From a virus: 41,499 nucleotides of DNA. The notes under the pieces are model-generated. The model was not told the origin of the DNA and made no database searches. It saw only the letters and a list, made by a program, of their open reading frames with translations. Of this stretch, positions 23,451 through 33,770 are shown piece by piece. A program made the position numbers and the translations under genes. The DNA is taken from IMG/VR virus record IMGVR_UViG_3300008113_006810, positions 1-41,499 of that record, one strand, 5' to 3'. How positions within the stretch are numbered: position 1 is the first letter of the stretch; every line of letters begins with the position of its first letter.

Positions 23451-26400
23451 TATAGTCTTCCTACGACAACTTCAATAACGCCTTCGACACCGTCAAAGTT
23501 TTCTAAGGCTTTACCAATAATTGTACCAATTTTAGGATCGTTAGTTGGTCGAGCATAACCACCACCCGCACTAACCATCATGTCACCTTTTCTAATCTTG
23601 CCGCGAACTTTACATGGAACACGACCTTGTAAAGCAACTGCTACAACAAACTCTCCAGGATGTCCATTACCCATCAAGTAAGCAGGATCAGTTGATACTA
23701 CTCCGGCTACTCTACGTGTTTCATCTTCTGCTAAGGTTACTTCAAATTCACCACCAAATTCTAAAACTGTTCCAGGTTCATATTGCTTATCTGCAACATA
23801 ATTTTCAGCTAAGTCTTTATAGTTTGCAAAATTAGCAGTTCCATTAAACAATGTTGCATTAATTGTACCATTACCACTGATAATTGCCAAACCGCCAACT
23901 CCACCTGGCGCTGAACTAGCTGTTGGTGTATATGTTGTTCCGTTTAAATAAAGACCCTGTGAGCTAGTGGCCATACCAATAAATCCAACACTGGTTGAAG
24001 CTATACTAGCAGTAAATGTTTGAGCATTAATACTTCCGTTACTTGTTCTTCTAACAATAGTGTTGTTTGTTGTAGTGCTATCCGCTAACACTGAAATAGT
24101 TCCAGCTACAGAACCAGTAAATGTAATGTCAGAACCACTATTTCTAATAGCAATGTCTCCGCTACCTATTCCTGTTCCAGTTAATCCATTAGGTAATTGA
24201 CCACTGGTTTTAGCAAATGTAGCAGTACCATTGAAGGCAGCACCAGTATTAATGGTAGTTGGGGCACTAGCAGATCCAAATGTTCCGTCACCAACAAAGT
24301 TGACTCCATAGAAACTGTTTGCCCAAACTCTTCTAAATCTTAAACTAGCACTTTCTCCAATATCAAGTCTGTCATTTTCTGATGGAACAATAATGCTATA
24401 TTGAGCGTTGGTTAGTAGTTGTGGTGTAAGAGTTATTTTACCTCTCATTGTACCACCATTCTTTAACAACGCACCATAAGAAACGCTGCCATCCTGTCTT
24501 GCGGCAAGACCAGAAGCTGATCCATTAGGTAATAAGCCTCCTAGTGTGTCATCATTAATTAATGACACAACAGATTCTTTTGATAAACCAACAATGTCTT
24601 TTAAATTTTGAGCACTAAGTTCTGTTACAGTTCCAGAACTTGTATCATTTTCTGTACCAACTCCTAAGAATCTTCCTAAAACTCTAAAGTTACTAATATG
24701 TTGTAATCTATCAAGTCTAACACCAGTAACTTTATTTGTGGCTTGCTTTAATGATATGAATCCGCTATTGGTATTGAACTCGTCAACTAGGAAAGCAGAA
24801 ACACCATAATCGCTTGCAGTGGTGTTAGAAGCAGACGTTTGTACGTTGGCTCTATTTAATGATAATTTGGACTGTAGAATACCAGCACCTGCTTTAACAT
24901 TGTCGTTGCCTACAGGGGCGTCTGCTCCAGTCTTAAGTGCAATAGTAACTGAATTTCCAGTTCTAGTTATAGTAACATTACTTGCAGTGCTTACGCTGGC
25001 ATTTACCATAGAACCGCCAGATCCTAGAGGAACATCACCAGTGAATACTAGTAAATCACCACTTCCTGGAACACCTGTTATAGTAACGTCAGATATCTTA
25101 TTGATAAAGTTTTTACTATCAAAATAATTTAATGTTACTAAATCAGTTGATTGAATTGGATCTGCACTACCAGTAACTCTATTTCCGTTAAGATTAATGT
25201 CCTTCTGTATAGCAACAATAACAGCACTTGCGGTTGCACCACTGCCACCTTGAAGCTGTACGCTAAAGGAAGCAGGAGTTACAGGAGTTCCGCCTGTTGC
25301 AGTGATTGAAGGAGCACCAGTGTATCCAACACCAGCATTAGTGATAACAATTTGACTTATTTTTTGTGTACTTCCAGATCCTTCCATTACAGCAAAGCCA
25401 GTTGCTCTAGTGCCACCAACTATTTGAGGAACACTGAATGTAATTGTTGGAGTAGATGAATACCCAGTTCCTTGAGATAATAGATTTACACTAGCTACAC
25501 TGCCACCAATTATCACTGTTGGCGAGCTAGTATAACCATATCCTGGAGTATCTACAACAACGGCAGCAACACCTCTTGGATTTGAGCCAGCCTCTAAAAC
25601 TGCTCTGCCAGTTGCACCTGTACCACTAGTAGAGTAAAACACTACAGCAGGGGGAACAGTATAGTTTGCACCGTTGGCAGTTATGGTTACAGAGCTTACA
25701 CTGTAACGAGTTGTAGTATCATTTAATGTAAATCCTGACCAACCTGTTCTAACACCACCAGTTGATATAGCTTGATCTACATATACTTTATTAGCGGCAT
25801 CCAATGATAATGTTGGTGTTTTTAAATTAGTAATTTTGTTTGAATTTAGATCAATTCCACCTCTGTTGGTCAACACTCCACCAACATCAGTATTATCATC
25901 AATCATTGTGAAAGCTCTAACACCAGTTCTTACACCAGTTGTAGTTATAGAATAACTACCATCAAAATCAATTGTGCCACCAGCAAATACATTATCAACA
26001 TATTTTCTATTGACTAAACCACTGCCATCAGGGTTGGTACTATTAATAGCATTTTCTATACTATTAAATCCGATATCCATGTCTCCTTTCATTACACTAG
26101 TACCATCTAAGGTCATTAAACCTTTATTTGGTGTTAATGTATTGTCAACAGTGAATCTACCAGCAATAATATTGTTGATATAAGTTTTAATGGCTTTCTG
26201 TGTTGGGACGATGTTGTCGCTGTTGTCGTCCATTTTCTGATCACCAGAGAATGCACGTACAGTTTCACCAGTTAAGAATGTTAATGAGCTAACAGCACTC
26301 AAACCAATCTTAGCGGCAATAGTAACACTACCATCACCTTGATTAACGTTGAAGTAACTACCAACTCTAAAGTTACCGTCCTGGTCTGTAGATACGTGGA

Positions 26401-29400
26401 ATACACGACCTGTGCCAATTTCTTGAACGATTGCGCTTGAACTTGGTGTATTATTTGGAGGACCATAAACGTTATTAGGATAATTAGAATCGTCATAACC
26501 GCCAGCACCAACTTGTAGGAAGTCGTGTCCTGTTGCACGTACAGTTGAGAATGTGGTTGTAATACCAATTACATCACCTGCAAGATGTCTCGAATCTAAG
26601 TCAGTGTTTAAATCAAATAGATAATTAGCACCAGGACCTGAAACAGTTATAGCAGTTCCAGCAGGAATACCTGCGGTCAATAATGCACTAATTTTTATTC
26701 TATAACCAATTGTATTCTGTGACTCATCAAATATCTGTGTAACAGTTCTAATAATAGTATCTTCAGTGACACCGTTTACACCTTTAGTTGGAATTCCAGG
26801 ACCAGTTATTATTCCTCCATACTGTAGGCTAGTTGCTGTTGGTGGGAATAGTAATGATTGCAACGTGTCTTTAATTTGTGGTTCTTGTATTATATGTGTG
26901 CCAGTAGTTCCAAGAGAAATAATTGAAGTTATTTGGGACATCAACTGACCAATACGTACTCCTGCACCTGTTTCAGAAATTAAAGCGTTATCAATATTCT
27001 GTGCAACATATGATGCTCCCTCAGGATCTTGATAACTTCTAGGTATTCCTAGTTCTCTAGCAGGTAAGGCAGTCAATCCATCTTCTAGTACTTCTGCAAT
27101 TATTTCAAACAACACTTCCATTCTGTTGTCATCAACACCAGCTACACCAGCAGTTCCACTTGTATTTTGTAGTAAAGGATTTCCTAATTGTCTTGTTACA
27201 GGATTTTCTAATACAATTAATTTGGCGATTGATTTAGCATGTCTAATTGCAGAAACAGTTTGTAATTTTTGTGTTTCTAAAACTACATCTGAACTAGCAC
27301 TGCCATCATAATATGCTTCAACTGCGATTCTAGTTTTAACGTTGCCACCATATTCTAAATCATATGCAACTGCATCTATAATATAACCTACGTCTCTTCG
27401 ACATTTGGCTTGATTATAGGTAAACCCACTACTGTACGTAGTATTCAAATAAGAAATAACACCGTTCTTAATAGTATTAAGATTGTTTAATATTGCTACT
27501 CTACTATTGTTAGCAGTAGTATAATTTGCACCATTAGTATATGATGGTGAGATAGAAGTTGGTGCAGAACCAACACCAAACTCTGCAATAGTATTAACAA
27601 CTGTTAACAAATTAGAAACGGTTGTTCTAGAAGCAGCCGATCCAGAAGCCAAGTTAGTATTTTGATCTGCTGTATTTCCAGAAGTTTTTACAACAGTTTG
27701 CGCTTGTAGAACTTGATTTACTACGTCTTTCAAATGATTGAAAGCAATTATGGTTACATCTACTTGACCTTGAATTAAGGTTACTGCACCATTCCAATAT
27801 GCACTACCTGCTCCTATACTTGCAGTGTTTCCGCCGTATAAGGTATCAAACGACACAGCATCAAGGATATATTCAACATCTCTAATACATAGTTGTGGAT
27901 CATATGAATATCCGCTGAACGCTGAAATAATATAATCAGACACACCAGATATAATAGTTGTCTTATTATTATTAATGGCAGTAAATGCAGTGATTAATGT
28001 TGATTCAACTAAGGAAATTGAAGGATTTACTACTGCTGGAAGTGTATTTAGATTACCAGCAGTGATCACGCCTTTAATTATTTCTATGTTTCCACTAGCA
28101 GTTGATGCTTCATTTGATGAACCAAAACTACCAGTTCTATTTTGTGTTGAATTGTTACCACTTGATCTTGCAACAATAGTTCCTTGAATTACTTGTCCAA
28201 CAACAACTTGCAGTCTAGAGTACGCATTCAATGTGGCCACTGCTTGACCTGCACCCAATTGACTTGTTGTTCCTACGAAGTATGCTTCAGCGGCTCTAAC
28301 ACTTGCGCTGTTTCCTCCGTAAAGTATGTCGTAACACAATGCATCAACGATATATCCAACATCACGACTACATTTAGTTTGATTGTAGTTTGCTGGAGGA
28401 TTATTGACATTAACGAAAGCTATAATTTCAGATTGAATGAACGCTCTATTTTGTTGTAATTGATCTTTAGCGTTAATTTTTTCTTGTGTAGCTCCAATTG
28501 GGGTAGGATAGGTTAAAGCTGGCGCAGTACCGCCATTTAATAAATTAACAACAGTATCAAAACTATCAGTTACCCTAGATAATGCGATAGGATCAGAGTT
28601 AACTAAAGTTTGAGTTAAAGTTTTAGCTTTTAAGATACCCTGTGTAGTTTGAATCTTTTGTTCAGTTTGTAGATAATTTGAATTAGCTCTTTGATAGGCT
28701 AAACCAGCAGTTACAGAATTAAAATTTGTTCCAAAAGCTGTATCATATCTGGCAGCATCTATAATATAACCAATATCTCTTTCACACTTAGTTTGAATCG
28801 CAGGGGTGTAAGTGTATCCAACAAAATTGTAATTTACAAATGCAATAAATTCTTCTTGTAAAAATTCTTGATTTGCTCTTAGTAAGTTTACAGAATTTAA
28901 GACACCAGTGTCTACTACTGCTGGATTAGCAAATACTAACTCAGCATTGTTTTGACCACTATTAATAATTCCAGTTACTAATCCAAACTTGTTAGTAATA
29001 TCAGTAATGACAGCTGAATTTGTTATCAATGCCAGTGCCAAATCTCTTGCTTTATTAATACCTGCAATTGTTGGTATCTTTTGATTAGCAATGACGTTAG
29101 AAGAATAACTTCTTAGATATGCTAATCCAGCTGTTATAGATCTATAATTTGTGCCAAATATTACGTCATCTAAAACATAGTTAATGATTATTTCTACGTC
29201 TCTCTTACATTTTTCTTCGTCGTAGTTAAATCCAGGAAATTGATTATTCAAATAAGCAATTACATCTTCTTGTATGAACTGCTTATTATTAATTAATTGT
29301 TGTACTCCGTTTAAATTTGAGCCATTATATGGTAGAGGTAGTTGTGTACCCACAGCACCAGTGTATTGATTTACAACATATTGTGCAACCTGTGTTGCAT

Positions 29401-32400
29401 AATTAATTGCATCAACAGTTATTCCTTTTTGTTGAGCCAATACTAGTGCGGCACTTGGATTACCTTGTTGATAATAGCTGGCGCCTGCTCCACGACTTCT
29501 AACATTACCTCCATAGGTTAAATCATAAACTACTGCATCAATAATATATCCAACGTCTCTGTAACAAATATCTTGATTGTATTGGAAATTTGGATATATT
29601 GTTGATAGATAATCAATAGTTTCTTGTTGAATGAATGTTTTATTGGCAGTTAACTTGGCCACCGCATTGGCATTAAAACCAACTAAAGGTGATGCAGATT
29701 CAGTTAATAAGTAAGTCTCAACAGTTGTGCCGCCATCTGAAGTTTTTCCTAAAATACGATAGATACTTGGATCATAGTTACTAGCAGAGAATCTCAAAGC
29801 AGAGCTATTAATAATAGGCGGATTATTTGTAATTTGACTTACAGATATGGACCTTAACTGATATAGATTAAATGGATAAGCCTGCGGTTTATTATATGCA
29901 TCATTGAAAGTTTTAAGAGCAATATTTAAAGCAGGATCAATACTAATGTTCCAATAACTGTTTCTAAATGTAAAAATAGTATTACCAGGAATAGAAGCGG
30001 TTAAATTCTTATCTAATGTTAGATCCCAGTATCCGTCAACTCTTGTAAATTGAGCTGAAGCTACTTGGTTTATCATTTGATATGTCAGTGCTCTATCCAA
30101 TGCTATTGCCCATCGTTGGGTCACAGAGTCATATGTTGGTGTTCCTACTACTGTGTATCTAGCATAGTCTTGCTCTTCCAAATTCGTATCTAAAAGTTGG
30201 AAAGTCCATCCAGCTTTTGGCGCCCAAGGACTTAATGAACTTGTAATAATTGAATTATCAATTGGAGAAGTAACATTGGCAATGTAAAGCGTTGTTGCGC
30301 CTGGAGCGTTATCTGATTCTCCTAATCTTGGACTAGCTTGGAATTTGATTTCTCTAGCAGTTATTCCTGTAACAGTGAAAACACTGTCGTTATCTTCATC
30401 AACCACAGGGTTGGTAGAGGACAATGTAAACTGCATGTTTAATACTGCTGGGCGTTCTAATTTATAAACTTTTAAAGTATTTTGTCCAATAGCATTATCA
30501 CTTATGGTGTCAAAACGAACAACACCTGTGATATTTCTTTCACTTGGATTTCCCTTAACAGTATAAACTGTACTTGGTGCATCTTCAACAAAATTAGATA
30601 TTGCTCTAGCAGGTAAATCACCAAAGTTGTATGTTCCTAAATCATTAGCGTACAACATACTATTTGTACCATTAAGAGTAAATGTTTTCTTATCTACTAC
30701 GGTAATAGTATAAGTTCTTCCATCAATGTCTGTTGAAATATTAGGAGTGCCTTCAACTGCTGGTTTTAGTTCAACACCTCTAATAGATGTCATTTGAACT
30801 GAATCACCAGTTCTAAAAGGGTGACTATAAACAGTAGTAACTACCAATGGTCCTGCTATTAGTGTACCACCAGGAAGTCTAGCACGGGCAACATTCTTTA
30901 AAACAATTTCGTGTTTGTCTAATTTAAATGTTGAGTTTCTTAATGGTACGGTATCAGTGCCACCAACAATAATATTAACAGCACCAACGTTACCGTCAGC
31001 TAATGGGCTATCAATATATGGAACTATATAATTAACAGGTGTTGTTCTTATCTTACCAATTTGAATAGCTTCATTTGGGTCGTTACCTTCTGATACAAGA
31101 CCTAATAAACCATAACAGCTTGATCCACCTACAGAACGAATCTGTCCGCCTGCTCTAGCCAAATAACCAGTTCTACAATAGTAGGTGAATTGAGAAACAG
31201 CTTCACAAACTCCGTTGTTTTCTGCAATGATACCATAACCTAAATCATTGACCATTGTAAAGTCATTGGACAACATAGAACGATTACCAGCTGTTTCAAT
31301 TACCACTTGTGTTCCACTAGGCAAGAAACCTGCAGGTAAGAATGTGTCGTCTTGCTCAATAGGTGTTGTTGAGCTTAAAGTTAATGTTGCAGTACCATTT
31401 GAATCTGGAGTAGTACTGTCTATAATAATATATTTCTTTTTGGCAATGAAAAAAGTATTTGGTATTTCTGGTCTTCTCTCTAATCCAGTTACAGTAATCT
31501 TTGTTCCTTGGGCACCCTGTGTTCCAGTAAATGGGTCAGTATATCTATTGTCTAATACATAACAAACTTGATTACCAGCCATACCGTCAATAAGTTGACC
31601 ACCACCACCTTCACCAGCAAAAGTTGCACAAACTTGACCATAAGGGGAACGTGTTAAAATTTGTCCGTTTGGATCAAAGGCCATTGTAAAGCCTTTAGAT
31701 CCTAAGAATGTCATATTACGCAATTGGAAAGCATCATTGACCAATAGTGAATCACAATGTTCGTTGTCTAATAAGAATTCTAATACAGTGCCGTCAGGAA
31801 TTGATTGAGCAAGAGGTTTTGGATCTCCATTCTCATCAACAATATCCATTGTATACGTTCCTGGAGCAACATTATTATCAGGATCAGGTTCTTTATAGAT
31901 GATATTCCTTACACTACCAATTCTATAAACATTTGGCTCACCACCAGTAGAACCATAAACTAAACGCATGCCTGATTTAGGCATATAAGCTGAATTTCTA
32001 ATTTCTAAAGTTGTACTGCCAGTTATGTTTGTTACACCTACAGATAGAGCAAGATGGTGATAGTAATGTGTGTTGTACCAAAAATCAGCACCTAAGGTTC
32101 TGTCACCGCGAACAAATTTCAAGTCTTGGTTTACTGCAAGAACTGGTCCTTCTTTAGGCTTAACTAAGGTTCTTCTAAATTCATCACCTTTAATTGCAAC
32201 GTTTGGTGGAACAATAATAGGGAAATATTCAAAATAAACACCTGACTCTACCATAATGGTAATTTCTGGTTTTGGTATGAAAAATCCTCTAAATCCAAAA
32301 TCTACTCTAGATAAAACGCTATAAGGACCATCTTTCTTATTTGCTAAAGCAACGCTAATTGTGCCGCCAGGTGGAACTTCTGGATTGTTCCAATTTACCA

Positions 32401-33688
32401 ATGACTTTAAATTTAATTCAAATAAATTGTTGTTAATTTTATTGACCCTAAAAATCCCATTTAAATTTCTAGTGTCTGAATTATTAGTACCTAAAATAGC
32501 TCCACTGACCTGTACATAATCTCCATCAACAAATCCATGATTTTGTAAACTCACACGAACTCTAGTTCTTGGACTTGATGAAGCGTTGGTAAATGGTGGA
32601 ACCCAACGCTGAATTGCGGCGGGTGATAATTGATATGGTGTGTTCTGTAATTGAACACGATCCATTATCTTTTTAGCATACCTACATGCTTGACGTAAAC
32701 TTGCGAACGCTTTACTCCAACTACGACCAATTTCTTCTTCTGGATAACCATAAGCAGGATTTGGACGATCATTGTCAAAATCCCACATGTCGTCATTACC
32801 CTTTGTGCTAACAAATAGGTTGCTTGGACTGCTATAGGATTTGGCATCAACATATCCTTTGGTAACTGCTCGATAATCTTCTTCTACAAAAGCATCACCT
32901 AAAGGTGAAAGTGTTATTTCCTCATAGTCTCCTGGGTGGTCATTTAGGATCAAAGGTCCAGTCATTACACCTGCACCTCGATTTACTAATCCTGTTCCTG
33001 GATCTATTGTTTCAGTTCCCTGCAACGAAATTTTAGTATCAACATAATCTTTACGTGTAGCATGTCCTGGCAATACAGCTTGAACATTGAGATCAACAGT
33101 TTTATTACCAGTGCCGTCTGCACCTTTAATAGTAATAACTTTATCCCCAATATTAGCATTTCCGTTGTCTGGAGTAGGCTGAATCCTAAAGTTTTGGCGC
33201 ATAGTGCTGCCATTTGGATTTTGTACCGTAGATAATAAGTCAATATTGTCTCTGTTTAGGAAATTTTGATAAACCCATTTTCTAGTTACTGCATCCTGAT
33301 CAGCCGCCGGATCTCCTAAATTATTCAATTTAAAATTGGCAGCATTTAGTGAATTTGAAAGAGTTGGGTTTGGATCTAAACTGATTTGTATACCAGCTAG
33401 ACTCAAAACAATTTTAGAGGGATCTGTAGTGGAATCAATAGATAAACCATTATCTACTACAAGATCTTTGCTGACTACGTTATTTCCTAGACTATCTAAG
33501 CCTAAAACAGTATTAGGTCTTAATGGTTTTACGACATCAACCAAGTTATTAAATGTTAGTCCAGACTCTAAACCTTGACTGGCATACAACTCTTGGAAGT
33601 TAGCATTTACTTTTGAAAACGCATCACGGATACTATCGCCTGTTCCGTCGTTACCTGTTAAACCAATATTGATATCTTTTCTTGCCAT
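23450..33688 (-). CDS. Giant 3412-residue tail-fibre/structural protein
   Basis: One of the longest kinds of phage proteins. The ATG at 33688 has GGAG at ideal spacing; a TTG four codons upstream is less likely. It starts with the module ARKDINIGLTGNDGTGDSIR then DAFSKVNANFQELY. Residues about 300-1000 are beta-rich, with pectin-lyase-like features (SVLSRVDFGFRGFF, IAENNGVCEAVSQFTYYC). Residues about 1370-2130 hold six helical repeats with a CxRDVGYIIDA..YD..YGGN core. Then come GxGYxxxP repeats (about 2620-2800), fibre shaft sequence, and a C-terminal domain (ANYKDLAENYVADKQYEPGT to the end) resembling Peptidase_G2 or fibre-cap domains. It is the first gene of the fibre operon. Confidence 0.85.
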   Translation of the reverse strand: MARKDINIGLTGNDGTGDSIRDAFSKVNANFQELYASQGLESGLTFNNLVDVVKPLRPNTVLGLDSLGNNVVSKDLVVDNGLSIDSTTDPSKIVLSLAGIQISLDPNPTLSNSLNAANFKLNNLGDPAADQDAVTRKWVYQNFLNRDNIDLLSTVQNPNGSTMRQNFRIQPTPDNGNANIGDKVITIKGADGTGNKTVDLNVQAVLPGHATRKDYVDTKISLQGTETIDPGTGLVNRGAGVMTGPLILNDHPGDYEEITLSPLGDAFVEEDYRAVTKGYVDAKSYSSPSNLFVSTKGNDDMWDFDNDRPNPAYGYPEEEIGRSWSKAFASLRQACRYAKKIMDRVQLQNTPYQLSPAAIQRWVPPFTNASSSPRTRVRVSLQNHGFVDGDYVQVSGAILGTNNSDTRNLNGIFRVNKINNNLFELNLKSLVNWNNPEVPPGGTISVALANKKDGPYSVLSRVDFGFRGFFIPKPEITIMVESGVYFEYFPIIVPPNVAIKGDEFRRTLVKPKEGPVLAVNQDLKFVRGDRTLGADFWYNTHYYHHLALSVGVTNITGSTTLEIRNSAYMPKSGMRLVYGSTGGEPNVYRIGSVRNIIYKEPDPDNNVAPGTYTMDIVDENGDPKPLAQSIPDGTVLEFLLDNEHCDSLLVNDAFQLRNMTFLGSKGFTMAFDPNGQILTRSPYGQVCATFAGEGGGGQLIDGMAGNQVCYVLDNRYTDPFTGTQGAQGTKITVTGLERRPEIPNTFFIAKKKYIIIDSTTPDSNGTATLTLSSTTPIEQDDTFLPAGFLPSGTQVVIETAGNRSMLSNDFTMVNDLGYGIIAENNGVCEAVSQFTYYCRTGYLARAGGQIRSVGGSSCYGLLGLVSEGNDPNEAIQIGKIRTTPVNYIVPYIDSPLADGNVGAVNIIVGGTDTVPLRNSTFKLDKHEIVLKNVARARLPGGTLIAGPLVVTTVYSHPFRTGDSVQMTSIRGVELKPAVEGTPNISTDIDGRTYTITVVDKKTFTLNGTNSMLYANDLGTYNFGDLPARAISNFVEDAPSTVYTVKGNPSERNITGVVRFDTISDNAIGQNTLKVYKLERPAVLNMQFTLSSTNPVVDEDNDSVFTVTGITAREIKFQASPRLGESDNAPGATTLYIANVTSPIDNSIITSSLSPWAPKAGWTFQLLDTNLEEQDYARYTVVGTPTYDSVTQRWAIALDRALTYQMINQVASAQFTRVDGYWDLTLDKNLTASIPGNTIFTFRNSYWNISIDPALNIALKTFNDAYNKPQAYPFNLYQLRSISVSQITNNPPIINSSALRFSASNYDPSIYRILGKTSDGGTTVETYLLTESASPLVGFNANAVAKLTANKTFIQQETIDYLSTIYPNFQYNQDICYRDVGYIIDAVVYDLTYGGNVRSRGAGASYYQQGNPSAALVLAQQKGITVDAINYATQVAQYVVNQYTGAVGTQLPLPYNGSNLNGVQQLINNKQFIQEDVIAYLNNQFPGFNYDEEKCKRDVEIIINYVLDDVIFGTNYRSITAGLAYLRSYSSNVIANQKIPTIAGINKARDLALALITNSAVITDITNKFGLVTGIINSGQNNAELVFANPAVVDTGVLNSVNLLRANQEFLQEEFIAFVNYNFVGYTYTPAIQTKCERDIGYIIDAARYDTAFGTNFNSVTAGLAYQRANSNYLQTEQKIQTTQGILKAKTLTQTLVNSDPIALSRVTDSFDTVVNLLNGGTAPALTYPTPIGATQEKINAKDQLQQNRAFIQSEIIAFVNVNNPPANYNQTKCSRDVGYIVDALCYDILYGGNSASVRAAEAYFVGTTSQLGAGQAVATLNAYSRLQVVVGQVIQGTIVARSSGNNSTQNRTGSFGSSNEASTASGNIEIIKGVITAGNLNTLPAVVNPSISLVESTLITAFTAINNNKTTIISGVSDYIISAFSGYSYDPQLCIRDVEYILDAVSFDTLYGGNTASIGAGSAYWNGAVTLIQGQVDVTIIAFNHLKDVVNQVLQAQTVVKTSGNTADQNTNLASGSAASRTTVSNLLTVVNTIAEFGVGSAPTSISPSYTNGANYTTANNSRVAILNNLNTIKNGVISYLNTTYSSGFTYNQAKCRRDVGYIIDAVAYDLEYGGNVKTRIAVEAYYDGSASSDVVLETQKLQTVSAIRHAKSIAKLIVLENPVTRQLGNPLLQNTSGTAGVAGVDDNRMEVLFEIIAEVLEDGLTALPARELGIPRSYQDPEGASYVAQNIDNALISETGAGVRIGQLMSQITSIISLGTTGTHIIQEPQIKDTLQSLLFPPTATSLQYGGIITGPGIPTKGVNGVTEDTIIRTVTQIFDESQNTIGYRIKISALLTAGIPAGTAITVSGPGANYLFDLNTDLDSRHLAGDVIGITTTFSTVRATGHDFLQVGAGGYDDSNYPNNVYGPPNNTPSSSAIVQEIGTGRVFHVSTDQDGNFRVGSYFNVNQGDGSVTIAAKIGLSAVSSLTFLTGETVRAFSGDQKMDDNSDNIVPTQKAIKTYINNIIAGRFTVDNTLTPNKGLMTLDGTSVMKGDMDIGFNSIENAINSTNPDGSGLVNRKYVDNVFAGGTIDFDGSYSITTTGVRTGVRAFTMIDDNTDVGGVLTNRGGIDLNSNKITNLKTPTLSLDAANKVYVDQAISTGGVRTGWSGFTLNDTTTRYSVSSVTITANGANYTVPPAVVFYSTSGTGATGRAVLEAGSNPRGVAAVVVDTPGYGYTSSPTVIIGGSVASVNLLSQGTGYSSTPTITFSVPQIVGGTRATGFAVMEGSGSTQKISQIVITNAGVGYTGAPSITATGGTPVTPASFSVQLQGGSGATASAVIVAIQKDINLNGNRVTGSADPIQSTDLVTLNYFDSKNFINKISDVTITGVPGSGDLLVFTGDVPLGSGGSMVNASVSTASNVTITRTGNSVTIALKTGADAPVGNDNVKAGAGILQSKLSLNRANVQTSASNTTASDYGVSAFLVDEFNTNSGFISLKQATNKVTGVRLDRLQHISNFRVLGRFLGVGTENDTSSGTVTELSAQNLKDIVGLSKESVVSLINDDTLGGLLPNGSASGLAARQDGSVSYGALLKNGGTMRGKITLTPQLLTNAQYSIIVPSENDRLDIGESASLRFRRVWANSFYGVNFVGDGTFGSASAPTTINTGAAFNGTATFAKTSGQLPNGLTGTGIGSGDIAIRNSGSDITFTGSVAGTISVLADSTTTNNTIVRRTSNGSINAQTFTASIASTSVGFIGMATSSQGLYLNGTTYTPTASSAPGGVGGLAIISGNGTINATLFNGTANFANYKDLAENYVADKQYEPGTVLEFGGEFEVTLAEDETRRVAGVVSTDPAYLMGNGHPGEFVVAVALQGRVPCKVRGKIRKGDMMVSAGGGYARPTNDPKIGTIIGKALENFDGVEGVIEVVVGRL
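27300..29570 (-). repeat. Six-fold protein repeat in giant fibre
   Basis: The core C-x-RD-V-x-YIIDA-x-x-YD-x-x-YGGN-x-x-S occurs six times, near 29455-29569, 29130-29225, 28700-28795, 28270-28381, 27790-27896 and 27300-27410. Intervals are about 115-160 residues. Examples are CYRDVGYIIDAVVYDLTYGG and CSRDVGYIVDALCYDILYGG. Each copy ends in an A..AY or LAY pattern. The second copy is the most diverged (EIIINYVLDDVIFG). Confidence 0.85.
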
Positions 33689-33697
33689 TATGAACTC

Positions 33698-33718
33698 CAA
33701 AAAGGGCTCAATTGCCCT
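33698..33718 (-). terminator. Hairpin with U-run ahead of giant fibre gene
   Basis: The minus-strand RNA AGGGC, loop AAUUGA, GCCCU is followed by UUUUUGG. It could end the suf operon transcript after it has run through the antisense of the zinc-ribbon gene. It lies between a candidate late promoter and the ribosome site of the giant gene, so it may instead be a 5' leader stem-loop of the fibre mRNA. Confidence 0.6.
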
Positions 33719-33727
33719 GTGTCTACG

Positions 33728-33735
33728 ATTATTTA
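33728..33735 (-). promoter_or_regulatory. Candidate late promoter (TAAATAAT)
   Basis: GGTAAATAATCG on the minus strand, about 40 bases before the giant fibre ATG, resembles the T4 late box. It shares TAAATA and a nearby ATCG with the candidate at 5628-5635. There is no TTGACA-like -35 box. It would start transcription just before the hairpin at 33698-33718. The evidence is weak in such AT-rich DNA. Confidence 0.35.
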
Positions 33736-33770
33736 CCTTAAAATTTTATAAACTTAATGTAAATACCGAT

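Noticed and set aside
28184-28459. Plus-strand Cys-rich reading frame inside the giant fibre gene
   Set aside because: It opposes an intact conserved repeat of the 3412-residue protein and has no ribosome site.
27300-29570. CRISPR-like array from evenly spaced repeats
   Set aside because: The repeats are diverged at DNA level, spaced by 350-480 bases, and lie in frame within a coding sequence.
33669-33770. N-terminal extension of the zinc-ribbon protein from a TTG at 33669
   Set aside because: It would read through the giant fibre start, hairpin and promoter region, with no coding character.
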